Of a stretch of DNA of 64,000 nt, positions 28,604 through 37,751 are shown in pieces (position 1 is the stretch's first letter; every line of letters begins with the position of its first letter). The stretch covers positions 124,001 through 188,000 of the forward strand of contig NZ_KB904339.1 in the NCBI RefSeq assembly GCF_000380045.1, given 5' to 3'. The translations under genes were made by a program, and so were the position numbers. This DNA is from Streptococcus marimammalium DSM 18627 (lineage in GTDB: Bacteria; Bacillota; Bacilli; Lactobacillales; Streptococcaceae). The notes below the pieces were generated by a model that saw nothing but the letters and a program-made list of their open reading frames with translations, was not told the DNA's origin and did not search any database.

Positions 28604-29817
28604 TAGTGTTTACTCCTCATTTGTTTACGTAATTGATAAGCTTTTTTTGATAGTCCGTATAAAATTGAGTTGACAGGAATATCAAATTCACCTATATATT
28701 CTTCAATCGTTGGATTAAAATTAGATTTGAATTTTGTTAAGCCATCATCAAGAGTTCCTTCGACACCACCCATATTAGCCCAGATAATCCCATCTTGATA
28801 GGCATCTTCAAAAACTTTAGGATAAAGGGTATATTGAGGGAAAAAACTTTTGAATTCATCATTCATTCCAGCATAAAGCATTTCCATAACATTCCCAAAA
28901 CGGATGGATAAAATACCAGCAATCACTAATTCATCCGGGTATTTTTTTACAAATTCTCCAAATTCTACAACGTATTTTGCAACAGATTCTTTTTGATCTG
29001 TTAATTTGTTCAACCGTTTTTTTTGATGAGGTTGGGTTTGAGCAATTTGTGCTTCAATGGTTTTTAATTGTTTTTTATAATCAGAAAGACCTTGTTTTAA
29101 ATTAACTTTTGCTAGGTGTAAGTAGGCATCATCTCCAAAAATAGTCATCATCTTTTTGAAATAATCTTTATTACGAAGAAAAACGCCTTTTCTTTCTTCT
29201 GTTTGAGCCACAACATTAGCAAAAGCATCTATTTCCTCTTTGGTAGCTCTATAAGTAATAACACCACGATTATTAGCTTTTTTTAAAAGTCTTCTAGTGT
29301 GTTTTGGAAAGCTTTCTTCAATGTTTTCTTGTGTATAGATATTAGCTTGATAGCGAGGTTGAATGCTTTCATCAATTTTTATGGTACAACCACTCCATGA
29401 TGCCCCTGCTTGTTTGAGTGTTGAAATCATTTCAAGGGTTTCTCGATTATCTTTAGCTTCTTCCCCAAGATGGTACTGGCGTAATAAGATGGCTGGATCA
29501 AATTTAATAAAGAGAGCTTTTTTAGTTTTGCCATATTTTTTGAGAGAGTCTATAACAAATTGAACCAATTCTTTGTCAGTATAGTCCATGACTGGACCTC
29601 TAGGGACGTATAACATAGTCATTCCAAGTGGTAACTGTTTGATTAAAATAGCAGCACTTGCAACTAATTGTTCGTCTCTATAAAAACCAATAATGTCATT
29701 GTTCCAGTTATCTTTTACTTTAGACCACTGACTGCTTTGTAAGAGGTTGGTTTGTGGACTATTTTTGACAAAGTCGTCATGTTCTTTTGGCGATAGTCCT
29801 ATTTTATAGGTTAACAT
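28603..29817 (-). CDS. murM: MurM-like FemAB peptidyltransferase (first branch residue)
   Basis: This is a 404-residue FemABX-family protein, paralogous to the next gene, with the same coiled-coil insertion (around KKQLKTIEAQIAQTQPHQKK). It should add the first bridge residue (Ser or Ala) to lipid II lysine. The start MLTYKIGLSPKEHDD is chosen because it overlaps the stop of the HAD gene as TAATG; an ATG five codons earlier has no ribosome site either. The tandem pair suits a lysine-type peptidoglycan, as the MurE here also suggests. Confidence 0.85.
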   Translation of the reverse strand: MLTYKIGLSPKEHDDFVKNSPQTNLLQSSQWSKVKDNWNNDIIGFYRDEQLVASAAILIKQLPLGMTMLYVPRGPVMDYTDKELVQFVIDSLKKYGKTKKALFIKFDPAILLRQYHLGEEAKDNRETLEMISTLKQAGASWSGCTIKIDESIQPRYQANIYTQENIEESFPKHTRRLLKKANNRGVITYRATKEEIDAFANVVAQTEERKGVFLRNKDYFKKMMTIFGDDAYLHLAKVNLKQGLSDYKKQLKTIEAQIAQTQPHQKKRLNKLTDQKESVAKYVVEFGEFVKKYPDELVIAGILSIRFGNVMEMLYAGMNDEFKSFFPQYTLYPKVFEDAYQDGIIWANMGGVEGTLDDGLTKFKSNFNPTIEEYIGEFDIPVNSILYGLSKKAYQLRKQMRSKH

Positions 29818-30626
29818 TATTTTAATACCCATTGACGTATGGCATAAGCTACGCCACTTTCTTCGTTTGATTTAGTAATATATTTGGCTATTTTTTTAAG
29901 ATTTGGGTTACCATTTGCCATCACAACAGGATTAGCAACAACTTCTAACATTGCACGGTCATTTTCCTCATCACCAATAGCCATTGTCTCAGACATATCA
30001 ATGCCTAATGATTTAGCAAGGTGGATAATAGCATTACCCTTACTTACTTTTTTATTAACCACTTCTAAATAGAATGGTTGTGATTTAACGAGAGCATAAT
30101 CTTGTTGAAATTTTTCAGGAATCTTTTTAATAGCTTGATTTAAAGTATCTGGTTCGTCAATAAACATGATTTTAATGATATCTTTATTAGCCATCTCTTC
30201 AGGTGTGCGATAAAAAACGGGCATATTAACAAGTGATGCTTCATATATCGTATATTTTCCAATATTTTTATTGGCAGTGTATATCCCATCTTTAGTGATA
30301 GCATGCATATGAACACCTAATTTTCGGCTTAGCCATTCAAAATCTAGGTAGTCATTGTAACTAAGCCCTTCTTTAATTAGCTCATTTTGAGACAGAGTTT
30401 CTTGCACTAATCCCCCATTGAAAGTAATGACATAGTCTCCTTTTTCTTTAAGATTTAGTTTTTCTAATATATTTGTTACACCAGCAATAGGTCTACCAGT
30501 GGTGATAACAATTTTAATCCCAGCTTGTTTGGCATCTTGAATAGCTTTATAGACGTCATCAGTAATTTCTTTTTGATTGTTGACTAATGTGCCATCAATG
30601 TCGATAGCGATTAGTTTAATTGTCAT
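29817..30626 (-). CDS. Cof-type HAD phosphatase
   Basis: This is a 269-residue protein from MTIKLIAIDIDGTLVNN. HAD motif I is DIDGTL, motif II is ITTGRP, motif III has the Lys in KVSKGNAI, and motif IV is MAIGDEENDRAML. The type IIB cap places it with Cof/YidA sugar-phosphate phosphatases; the substrate is unknown. TTGGAG lies seven bases before the ATG. It is first in a coupled run with murM and murN. Confidence 0.88.
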   Translation of the reverse strand: MTIKLIAIDIDGTLVNNQKEITDDVYKAIQDAKQAGIKIVITTGRPIAGVTNILEKLNLKEKGDYVITFNGGLVQETLSQNELIKEGLSYNDYLDFEWLSRKLGVHMHAITKDGIYTANKNIGKYTIYEASLVNMPVFYRTPEEMANKDIIKIMFIDEPDTLNQAIKKIPEKFQQDYALVKSQPFYLEVVNKKVSKGNAIIHLAKSLGIDMSETMAIGDEENDRAMLEVVANPVVMANGNPNLKKIAKYITKSNEESGVAYAIRQWVLK

Positions 30627-30832
30627 GGTTAACTCCAATTTATTGTTATTGTTAAATGCTTAACTACTATATTACTAAAAATCTTCTTTTTTGTCATGGA
30701 CTACTCTTTTGGCAGAAGAAGAGAGATAAAACGAGTTCGTTATTCATTTTTCTTGTGGTATAAAACTTCGTTTAAAAAATAAGAATGATTAGTTTTCATA
30801 TTTACCTAATACAAAAACCAGTCAAAAAATGA

Positions 30833-30853
30833 GAGACTAGATATTCTAGTCTC
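30833..30853. terminator. Bidirectional terminator of the HD-domain gene
   Basis: GAGACTAGA-TAT-TCTAGTCTC has T runs on both strands. The stretch 30639-30832 beside it shows no gene. Confidence 0.85.
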
Positions 30854-30872
30854 AATTTTTTTGTCTTGTAAC

Positions 30873-32126
30873 TTAAAAGTTTTGTGAAACTGGCAGTTGT
30901 CTTTCAAGCATTTCTTTTGGAAAATAAAAGCGTTGATCACCATGAATAGTACCTGAGAGAGCTGAAACTAAGGTTGATAGTTTTGATAGTTCAATAATTT
31001 CATTATTTTTTTGTTTAATTTCAATTTGTGTTCTTGGATTTTTGACATCAGGGCGGTAGATGTCATAAGGTAAGTCAAAATTACGGTGAATGGCGGTATA
31101 ATAATCAGGATCATAGCCAGCTTCTTTGACCATTTCTTTTAACTTATCAATATTTGTATGCCCCTTACTATCAAATGTTATTGATTTAAACACTTTACGA
31201 TTAACAAAACGATTAGCTAAATCTGAAAGAATAAAATCAGAGCAGTTAATCCACCTTTGGAAATAGGTGTTCATCACACCATCGTCTAAATTTAGATAAT
31301 CATCAAGTGTAAAATTTTGTTCTAAGAAAGGAACTAAGCAAGGAGATGTTGCCTCAAAAAATTCTTTTTCCTCTTCATATAGATATTTTGCTCTTTTAAG
31401 AAGATTTTGAAGTAGAACTTCCATCGCACGACTAGCAGGGTGGAAGTAGACTTGCATATACATTTGGTAACGACTAATAATATAATCCTCAACAGCATGT
31501 AAACCGCCCGCATCAAAAATAATCCCATTTTCAGTCGGTTCAATACTACTTAAAATCCTTGTTAAATCAAACTCACCATAGCTTGCTCCAGTGAAATAAG
31601 AATCTCTTAGAAGATAATCCATGCGATCTGCGTCAATTTGGCTTGAGATAAGTTGCACCACTTGCTTATTTTGGTATGTGTGATTGATAACACTGGCAAC
31701 TTTTTTAGGAAAATCTATTGACACCTTTCGAAGAACAGCATTAATTTCAGTGGAAGGACAGGTAACAATTTTTTGAGTAAATTCTTCATGGTCTGTGCCA
31801 AATAAATTTTCAAAAGTATGTGAATAAGCGCCATGACCAATATCATGAAGTAAAGCAGCTACAATGGTCAAAAGAGTGTCTTCAGTATGCCAAACAGTTT
31901 CATAATTAGAATTAAACCGCTCAGTCATACGCCTAGCAATATCATACACGCCAAGACAGTGAGAAAATCGGCTATGCTCACCCCCATGAAACGTATAGCT
32001 AGTTGTTCCAAGTTGTTTGATGCGACGTAATCGTTGAAATTCTTTGGTGTTAATTAAATCATAAATAATTTGCTCTTTAACGATAATGTCGTTATGAACA
32101 GGGTCTCTAAAAATTTTTTCTATCAT
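30873..32126 (-). CDS. HD-domain dNTP triphosphohydrolase homologue
   Basis: This is a 417-residue protein from MIEKIFRDPVHNDIIV. HD motifs are in HSRFSHCLGVYDIARRM and AALLHDIGHGAYSHTFE, with a later conserved Asp in QIDADRMDYLLRDS. This is the YwfO/EF1143 type; the enterococcal member is a tetrameric dNTPase, so control of dNTP pools is inferred. The ATG chosen has no ribosome site but lies six bases after an extended -10, so the transcript is probably leaderless. A TTG 15 codons earlier is less likely. Confidence 0.85.
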   Translation of the reverse strand: MIEKIFRDPVHNDIIVKEQIIYDLINTKEFQRLRRIKQLGTTSYTFHGGEHSRFSHCLGVYDIARRMTERFNSNYETVWHTEDTLLTIVAALLHDIGHGAYSHTFENLFGTDHEEFTQKIVTCPSTEINAVLRKVSIDFPKKVASVINHTYQNKQVVQLISSQIDADRMDYLLRDSYFTGASYGEFDLTRILSSIEPTENGIIFDAGGLHAVEDYIISRYQMYMQVYFHPASRAMEVLLQNLLKRAKYLYEEEKEFFEATSPCLVPFLEQNFTLDDYLNLDDGVMNTYFQRWINCSDFILSDLANRFVNRKVFKSITFDSKGHTNIDKLKEMVKEAGYDPDYYTAIHRNFDLPYDIYRPDVKNPRTQIEIKQKNNEIIELSKLSTLVSALSGTIHGDQRFYFPKEMLERQLPVSQNF

Positions 32127-32132
32127 AGGATT

Positions 32133-32141
32133 ATTATAACA
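32133..32141 (-). promoter_or_regulatory. Extended -10 promoter giving a probable leaderless transcript
   Basis: On the minus strand TGTTATAAT (TG-N-TATAAT) ends six bases before the ATG of the HD-domain gene. The -35 region is poor (TGGGAC at 17 bases), as is often accepted with an extended -10. Confidence 0.6.
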
Positions 32142-32252
32142 AAATAAATAATTTTGTCCCAGAATTAACAATAAAAGAGAAAATGATGTTATTATTGCTA
32201 TCCATTAATAAAACTGATACAATAAAATCCAATCACTAAGGAAGTTACTGAA

Positions 32253-32645
32253 ATGAAAATAAAATTAGAAAATTCTATTACAATAGATAATCAAATTGAT
32301 ATTATTACAGAAGAGTATGAGAGTGAGTGGGTCATTAAAGGAGATACTCATTACTTTAGTTACATTAATAACGAAAAAGAAAAAGTTGTTATTAAATATA
32401 GAGAAAATGAATTAGTGATGAGTCGTTTTTCATCACCAACGTCTGTAATGCGATTTCGTTTAAAAAAATTTGACAATGCTAAAATATTAACACCATTGGG
32501 GTTACAAAATTTAGTTACCAAAACTCATTGTTTAGAGATGAGTGCTCATGAAAAAAGAATTTTTCTACACTATGATTTATTAATCGAACCAGAAACAGAT
32601 AACATTTTAGCTTCATATCAATTAACGCTTAATTGGTTTGATTAA
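32253..32645 (+). CDS. DUF1934 (YwiB-like) beta-barrel protein
   Basis: This is a 130-residue protein with alternating strands (WVIKGDTHYFSYINN, KVVIKYRENELVMSRF, KRIFLHYDLLI) that fit the calycin-like DUF1934 family. Function is unknown. AAGGAAG precedes the ATG. It stands alone between the divergent HD-domain gene and the riboswitch. Confidence 0.8.
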   Translation: MKIKLENSITIDNQIDIITEEYESEWVIKGDTHYFSYINNEKEKVVIKYRENELVMSRFSSPTSVMRFRLKKFDNAKILTPLGLQNLVTKTHCLEMSAHEKRIFLHYDLLIEPETDNILASYQLTLNWFD

Positions 32646-32657
32646 AGACCATGAGAC

Positions 32658-32686
32658 TTGTTATTAATGCTAAATTCCTGTATAAT
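32658..32686 (+). promoter_or_regulatory. Promoter of the manganese riboswitch transcript
   Basis: TTGTTA, a 17-base spacer and a perfect TATAAT lie just before the riboswitch. Confidence 0.85.
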
Positions 32687-32691
32687 AAGAA

Positions 32692-32803
32692 GATATCAAG
32701 GGAGTAGCAGACGGTATAACCGTGATATGGTCGTCAATCCGAAAGAAATTTCCGGCCATATCTTAAACAGCGAGACTTGTTTTGAAAAAAACAGGTCTTT
32801 TTC
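32692..32803 (+). promoter_or_regulatory. yybP-ykoY manganese riboswitch with terminator
   Basis: The leader has the family hallmarks: AAGGGAGTAGC near its 5' end, two arms (GACGGTATAACCGT; CCGAAAG...CCGGCC) and a closing AACAGCGAGAC. AGACTTGTTTT of that closing strand also pairs with AAAACAGGTCT followed by TTTTTCT, forming an intrinsic terminator (32773-32803). Mn2+ binding should hold the closing strand in the aptamer, prevent termination and turn on the ATPase gene. This is the known logic of the family, not tested here. Confidence 0.9.
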
Positions 32804-32832
32804 TATGAAAAAGACTAGAGGGGGAGACTAAT

Positions 32833-35514
32833 TTGTCTAAAAAGCAAAAAAGAGAATTATATTATATCCAAAGTGAGGAAGCTGTTTTAGCTACTTTAAA
32901 CTCTTCAAAAGAAGGCTTAACGAATCAAGAAGCTCAAAAACGCTTGACTGAATTTGGCCGTAATGAATTAGAAGAAGGTGAAAAAAGATCAATTATCGCT
33001 AAGTTCATTGACCAATTTAAGGACTTAATGATTATCATACTTGTAGCCGCTGCCATCTTATCAGTGATCACATCAGGTGGTCATGATTGGGCAGATGCCA
33101 TTATCATTATGGCAGTAGTTGTTTTAAATGCTGCTTTTGGTGTTTACCAAGAAGGCAAAGCAGAAGAAGCTATTGATGCTTTGAAATCAATGTCTAGTCC
33201 AGTTGCTCGTGTTCGTCGTGACGGTCATGTCATTGAAGTGGATTCAAAAAACTTAGTGCCAGGAGATGTGGTTTTGTTAGAGGCAGGGGATATTGTTCCT
33301 GCAGATTTGCGCTTATTAGAGGCCAATTCTCTTAAAATTGAGGAGTCAGGATTGACAGGAGAATCTGTTCCAGTTGAAAAAACTTTAGATGTCGATTTAA
33401 AAGAAGATGCACCTATTGGAGATCGTTATAATATGAGTTATCAAAACTCAAGTGTCACCTACGGGCGTGGAATTGGTGTTGTTACAAATACTGGGATGTA
33501 TACTGAAGTGGGTCATATCGCGGGAATGCTTCAAGATGCAGATGAGACAGATACACCACTTAAACAAAATTTAAATAATCTATCAAAAGTTTTGACTTAT
33601 GTTATTTTGGTAATCGCTGTTGTTACTTTTATAGTTGGTGTCTTTTTAAAAGGTCAAGATCCACTTAAAGGCTTGTTGACATCTGTTGCCTTAGCTGTTG
33701 CTGCTATACCAGAAGGCTTACCTGCTATTGTTACAGTCGTTTTATCATTAGGAACACAAGTTTTAGCCAAAAGAAAATCATTTGTTAGAAAGTTACCAGC
33801 GGTGGAAACACTTGGATCAACCGAAATTATTGCTTCTGATAAAACTGGAACACTAACCATGAATCAAATGACTGTTGAGAAGATCTACACTAATGGGCAA
33901 TTATTATCATCGAGTGAAAAATTAGATGAAGGAAATACCACCTTACGTATTATGACCTTTGCTAATGATAGTAAGATTGCACAAGATGGTTCCTTAATAG
34001 GAGACCCAACAGAAACTGCTTTGGTGCAGTTTGGATTAGATCAAAATTTCGATATACGTGAAAAATTGTTAACACAACCTCGGGTGGCTGAGATGCCTTT
34101 TGATTCAACAAGAAAATTGATGTCTACCATTCATCAGTTAGAAGATAATCGCTATTTTATTGCTGTTAAGGGTGCACCAGATCAATTGTTGAAACGATTA
34201 AGTCATATTGAAGAAGATGGTAATATTCGCCCAATTACAGATGCAGATAAAGAAACCATTTTAACTACTAATCATGATTTGGCTAAAAAAGCTCTTCGAG
34301 TCTTAATGATGGCCTATAAGTATGAAGAAAAAGTACCACAATTACAAACAGAAACCCTTGAAAACAATCTCATTTTCTCAGGTTTAGTTGGAATGATTGA
34401 TCCAGAAAGACCTGAGGCAGAAGAAGCTGTAAGAGTGGCTCGTGAAGCGGGTATTCGTCCAATTATGATTACTGGTGACCATCAAGATACCGCTGAAGCG
34501 ATTGCTAAACGTCTTGGCATTATCACTGACGATTCGGTTGACCATGTTATGACTGGCGCTGAGCTTAATGAATTAACTGATGAAGATTTCCAAAAAGTAG
34601 TTAATCAGTACTCTGTCTATGCTAGAGTATCGCCTGAACATAAAGTTCGTATTGTTAAGGCTTGGCAAACACAAGGTAAAGTTGTTGCTATGACAGGTGA
34701 TGGGGTTAACGATGCTCCAGCACTTAAAACTGCTGACATTGGTATTGGTATGGGTATTACCGGAACAGAAGTTTCAAAAAGTGCTTCTGATATGGTCCTT
34801 GCTGATGATAACTTTGCGACAATTATTGTGGCAGTTGAAGAAGGGCGTAAAGTCTTTTCAAATATTCAAAAAACCATTCAATACTTGCTTTCAGCAAATA
34901 CTGCTGAAGTGTTAACTATTTTCTTAGCAACCTTGTTTGGTTGGGATGTGTTACAACCAGTTCATCTCTTATGGATTAACCTAGTAACAGATACTCTCCC
35001 AGCAATTGCTTTAGGGGTTGAACCAGCTGAACCAGGCGTTATGAGTCATAAACCACGTGGTAGAAAATCAAGTTTCTTTGCTGGAGGAGTATTGGAGGCT
35101 ATTATTTATCAAGGTATTTTGCAAACAGTACTTGTTCTGGGTGTCTATGGCTATGCTCTTATTTTTCCAGAACATAACACCTACCAAGAAATACATGCAG
35201 ATGCTTTAACGATGGCTTATGCAACACTTGGTTTCATCCAGTTATTCCATGCTTATAATGTGAAATCGGTCTATCAATCTATTTTTAAAGTTGGGCCATT
35301 CAAAAATAAACTCTTTAATTGGTCGATTATTATTGCATTTTTACTATTATTGTCAACCCTAGTTATTCCAGGTTTCAACAAATTCTTCCATGTTAGCCTA
35401 TTAACGCCAGGGCAGTGGCTAATAACCTTTATAGGAAGTTTTTCAATGGTAGTGATTGTTGAGCTTGTCAAATGGATCCAAAGAAAATTTGGTATGGACA
35501 AAAATGCTATCTAA
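32833..35514 (+). CDS. mgtA: P-type cation ATPase, probable Mn2+ (or Ca2+) exporter
   Basis: This is an 893-residue type II P-type ATPase of the plasma membrane. It has the TGES actuator motif, PEGLPAIVT in membrane helix 4, the phosphorylated Asp in SDKTGTLTMN, and the hinge GDGVNDAPAL. In S. pneumoniae and Lactococcus, riboswitch-controlled relatives (MgtA, YoaB) export or manage manganese; the Mn2+ riboswitch upstream supports that role here over Mg2+ uptake. The start is TTG with GGGGGAGA upstream. A terminator-like hairpin follows. Confidence 0.9.
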   Translation: MSKKQKRELYYIQSEEAVLATLNSSKEGLTNQEAQKRLTEFGRNELEEGEKRSIIAKFIDQFKDLMIIILVAAAILSVITSGGHDWADAIIIMAVVVLNAAFGVYQEGKAEEAIDALKSMSSPVARVRRDGHVIEVDSKNLVPGDVVLLEAGDIVPADLRLLEANSLKIEESGLTGESVPVEKTLDVDLKEDAPIGDRYNMSYQNSSVTYGRGIGVVTNTGMYTEVGHIAGMLQDADETDTPLKQNLNNLSKVLTYVILVIAVVTFIVGVFLKGQDPLKGLLTSVALAVAAIPEGLPAIVTVVLSLGTQVLAKRKSFVRKLPAVETLGSTEIIASDKTGTLTMNQMTVEKIYTNGQLLSSSEKLDEGNTTLRIMTFANDSKIAQDGSLIGDPTETALVQFGLDQNFDIREKLLTQPRVAEMPFDSTRKLMSTIHQLEDNRYFIAVKGAPDQLLKRLSHIEEDGNIRPITDADKETILTTNHDLAKKALRVLMMAYKYEEKVPQLQTETLENNLIFSGLVGMIDPERPEAEEAVRVAREAGIRPIMITGDHQDTAEAIAKRLGIITDDSVDHVMTGAELNELTDEDFQKVVNQYSVYARVSPEHKVRIVKAWQTQGKVVAMTGDGVNDAPALKTADIGIGMGITGTEVSKSASDMVLADDNFATIIVAVEEGRKVFSNIQKTIQYLLSANTAEVLTIFLATLFGWDVLQPVHLLWINLVTDTLPAIALGVEPAEPGVMSHKPRGRKSSFFAGGVLEAIIYQGILQTVLVLGVYGYALIFPEHNTYQEIHADALTMAYATLGFIQLFHAYNVKSVYQSIFKVGPFKNKLFNWSIIIAFLLLLSTLVIPGFNKFFHVSLLTPGQWLITFIGSFSMVVIVELVKWIQRKFGMDKNAI

Positions 35515-35539
35515 GTGTTTGTTAATAGAATGATTTAAC

Positions 35540-35570
35540 TAAGAGAGAGTAGATTTACTACTCTCTCTTA
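35540..35570 (+). terminator. Hairpin after the ATPase gene
   Basis: TAAGAGAGAGTAG pairs perfectly with CTACTCTCTCTTA. The T run after it is weak, so termination may be incomplete. Confidence 0.65.
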
Positions 35571-35945
35571 ATTATCATAAAAATAATTAAAAAAATGGTT
35601 TCAAATGTTATCGACTTGCAACAAAAGTAATAATTAGTAATGTTTTCGTCTTGCAGACTTTATAATTTTCCTTTAAAATAGTACTGTAGAAGTGTATTCT
35701 ATTATTTTATAGTTTAAAAACATTTTCTTAGTAATATTTAAAGTTTCTGAGAAAACTGTTCAACAAAAATATAGAACCAATAAGATAGTCAAAAAGTGCT
35801 ATAGTCTACTATCAGACTAGTATTTTTATTTTTCCTAGCTTTTTAGGTCAATAAAAGAAAACTTTCTTAAATTATTGTAATAAGAATAGCAATACAAATT
35901 CTTCTATGATAAAATAAATAGAATTATATAAAAGAGGTATGAAAT
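35571..35945. other. A+T-rich gap before prfB
   Basis: I see no gene, small RNA signature or repeat in this stretch of 375 bases. A TATAAA near 35927 may be the -10 for prfB. AAGAGG lies nine bases before the prfB start. Confidence 0.5.
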
Positions 35946-37041
35946 ATGGATATATCAGAAATCCGTCAAAAAATAGTAGAACACAATGAGAAGTTGACTA
36001 GCTTTAGGAGGTCTCTTTGACCTAGAACAATTAGAAGAAGAGATAGCACTAGTTGAAAATGAAATGACTCATCCTCAATTTTGGGATGATAATATTAAAG
36101 CTCAAAAAGTATCTCAAGAATTAAACGATTTAAAATCAAAATACCAAACTTTTCAGACAATGCTTGAACTTAGTGAAGAAATTGAAATCTTAGAAGAGAT
36201 GGTTTCAGAGGATGCTTCAATTCAAAATGAATTAGAAGACTCTTTAAATAGACTTGATAAAATGATGATTAGTTATGAAATGACACTCTTACTCTCAGAA
36301 CCTTATGATAGTAATAATGCTATTTTAGAAATTCATCCGGGATCTGGTGGGACAGAAGCACAAGACTGGGGAGATATGCTCCTTAGAATGTACACGCGTT
36401 ATGGTAATGCAAGAGGTTTTAAGGTCGCAATTTTAGATTATCAAGCAGGAGATGAAGCTGGTATTAAAAGTGTGACACTTTCTTTTGAGGGTACCAATGC
36501 TTATGGTTTGTTAAAATCAGAAATGGGTGTTCATCGCTTGGTAAGAATATCACCTTTTGACTCAGCAAAACGACGTCACACATCATTTGCATCAATTGAA
36601 GTAATGCCTGAGTTAGATGATACGATTGAAATTGAGATTAAAGATGATGATATTAAAATGGACACCTTTCGCTCAGGTGGAGCTGGTGGACAAAATGTTA
36701 ATAAAGTCTCAACTGGTGTTCGTTTAACACATATTCCAACCGGAATTGTTGTGTCATCTACCGTTGATAGAACACAGTATGGCAATAGAGATCGTGCCAT
36801 GAAGATGCTACAAAGTAAACTCTATCAACTAGAACAAGAAAAAAAAGAACAAGAAGTTTCTGCTTTAAAAGGTGATAAAAAAGAAATTACTTGGGGAAGT
36901 CAAATAAGATCTTATGTTTTCACACCATACACAATGGTTAAAGACCATCGGACAAACTTTGAAGTTGCTCAGGTTGATAAAGTGATGGATGGAGACATTG
37001 ATGGTTTTATCGATGCTTATCTTAAATGGCGAATAAAATAA
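35946..37041 (+). CDS. prfB: Peptide chain release factor 2 (with programmed +1 frameshift)
   Basis: RF2 recognises UGA and UAA stops. Translation starts at ATG 35946 ([14 protein letters not shown]), reads 24 codons, and meets an in-frame TGA. A +1 shift there continues [16 protein letters not shown] to the end, giving 364 residues in total, the usual RF2 length. The stop-recognition tripeptide SPF is in [10 protein letters not shown] and the catalytic GGQ in [12 protein letters not shown]. An ATG at 36064 would give a protein lacking the first domain and is rejected. The shift makes RF2 limit its own synthesis. Confidence 0.97.
36006..36021 (+). promoter_or_regulatory. RF2 autoregulatory +1 frameshift site
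   Basis: AGGAGG, two bases further TCTCTTTGAC. The internal Shine-Dalgarno-like AGGAGG followed by CTT TGA C is the canonical RF2 recoding signal: the ribosome slips from CTT to TTT and reads GAC next. Confidence 0.95.
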
Positions 37042-37058
37042 TAGGAGAGGAAAAAATA

Positions 37059-37751
37059 ATGGCATTAATTGAAATGAGAGATGTAAGCAAAAAATACCAT
37101 CGTTCAACAACAGCACTTAGAAATGTATCTATTACTGTTGATAAGGGTGAATTTGTTTATATCGTTGGCCCTTCTGGAGCGGGAAAATCAAGTTTTATCA
37201 AATTGCTTTACCGTGAGGAAAAATTAACTAAAGGCTCTTTAAAAGTTGCTGGTTTTGATTTAACAAAATTGAAAAAAAGAGAGGTTCCATACCTACGTCG
37301 TAGTATTGGAGTTGTTTTCCAAGATTATAAATTACTTCCCAAAAAAACTGTTTTTGAAAATGTTGCTTATGCGATGGAGGTTATTGGTGAGAGACAACGT
37401 GTTATCAAAAAACGGGTGCCTGAAGTACTAGAACTAGTTGGATTGAAACACAAAATGAGATCATTTCCTGATCAATTATCTGGTGGTGAGCAACAACGTG
37501 TTGCAATTGCGCGTGCAATTGTTAATAACCCTAAATTATTGATTGCTGATGAACCAACAGGAAACTTAGACCCTGACAATTCTTGGGAAATCATGCAATT
37601 ATTAGAAAGAATTAACCTTCAAGGGACAACGATTTTAATGGCAACGCATAATAAACATATCGTTGACACATTACGTCATCGAGTGATTGCGATTGAAGAT
37701 GGTCGTGTTGCTCGTGATGAAGAAAAAGGAGAGTACGGTTACGATGATTAG
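37059..37751 (+). CDS. ftsE: FtsE, cell-division ABC-type ATPase
   Basis: FtsE with FtsX activates peptidoglycan hydrolases (PcsB in streptococci) at the septum. It has 230 residues from MALIEMRDVSKKYHRST, with Walker A GPSGAGKSS, signature LSGGEQQRV and Walker B LLIADEPTGNLD. GGAGAGG precedes this ATG; the longer frame starting 11 codons earlier overlaps prfB and has no ribosome site. It overlaps ftsX by eight bases. Confidence 0.97.
   Translation: MALIEMRDVSKKYHRSTTALRNVSITVDKGEFVYIVGPSGAGKSSFIKLLYREEKLTKGSLKVAGFDLTKLKKREVPYLRRSIGVVFQDYKLLPKKTVFENVAYAMEVIGERQRVIKKRVPEVLELVGLKHKMRSFPDQLSGGEQQRVAIARAIVNNPKLLIADEPTGNLDPDNSWEIMQLLERINLQGTTILMATHNKHIVDTLRHRVIAIEDGRVARDEEKGEYGYDD

Noticed and set aside
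36064-37041. prfB starting at the internal ATG
   Set aside because: The upstream 39 residues match RF2 and the recoding site explains the frame change.
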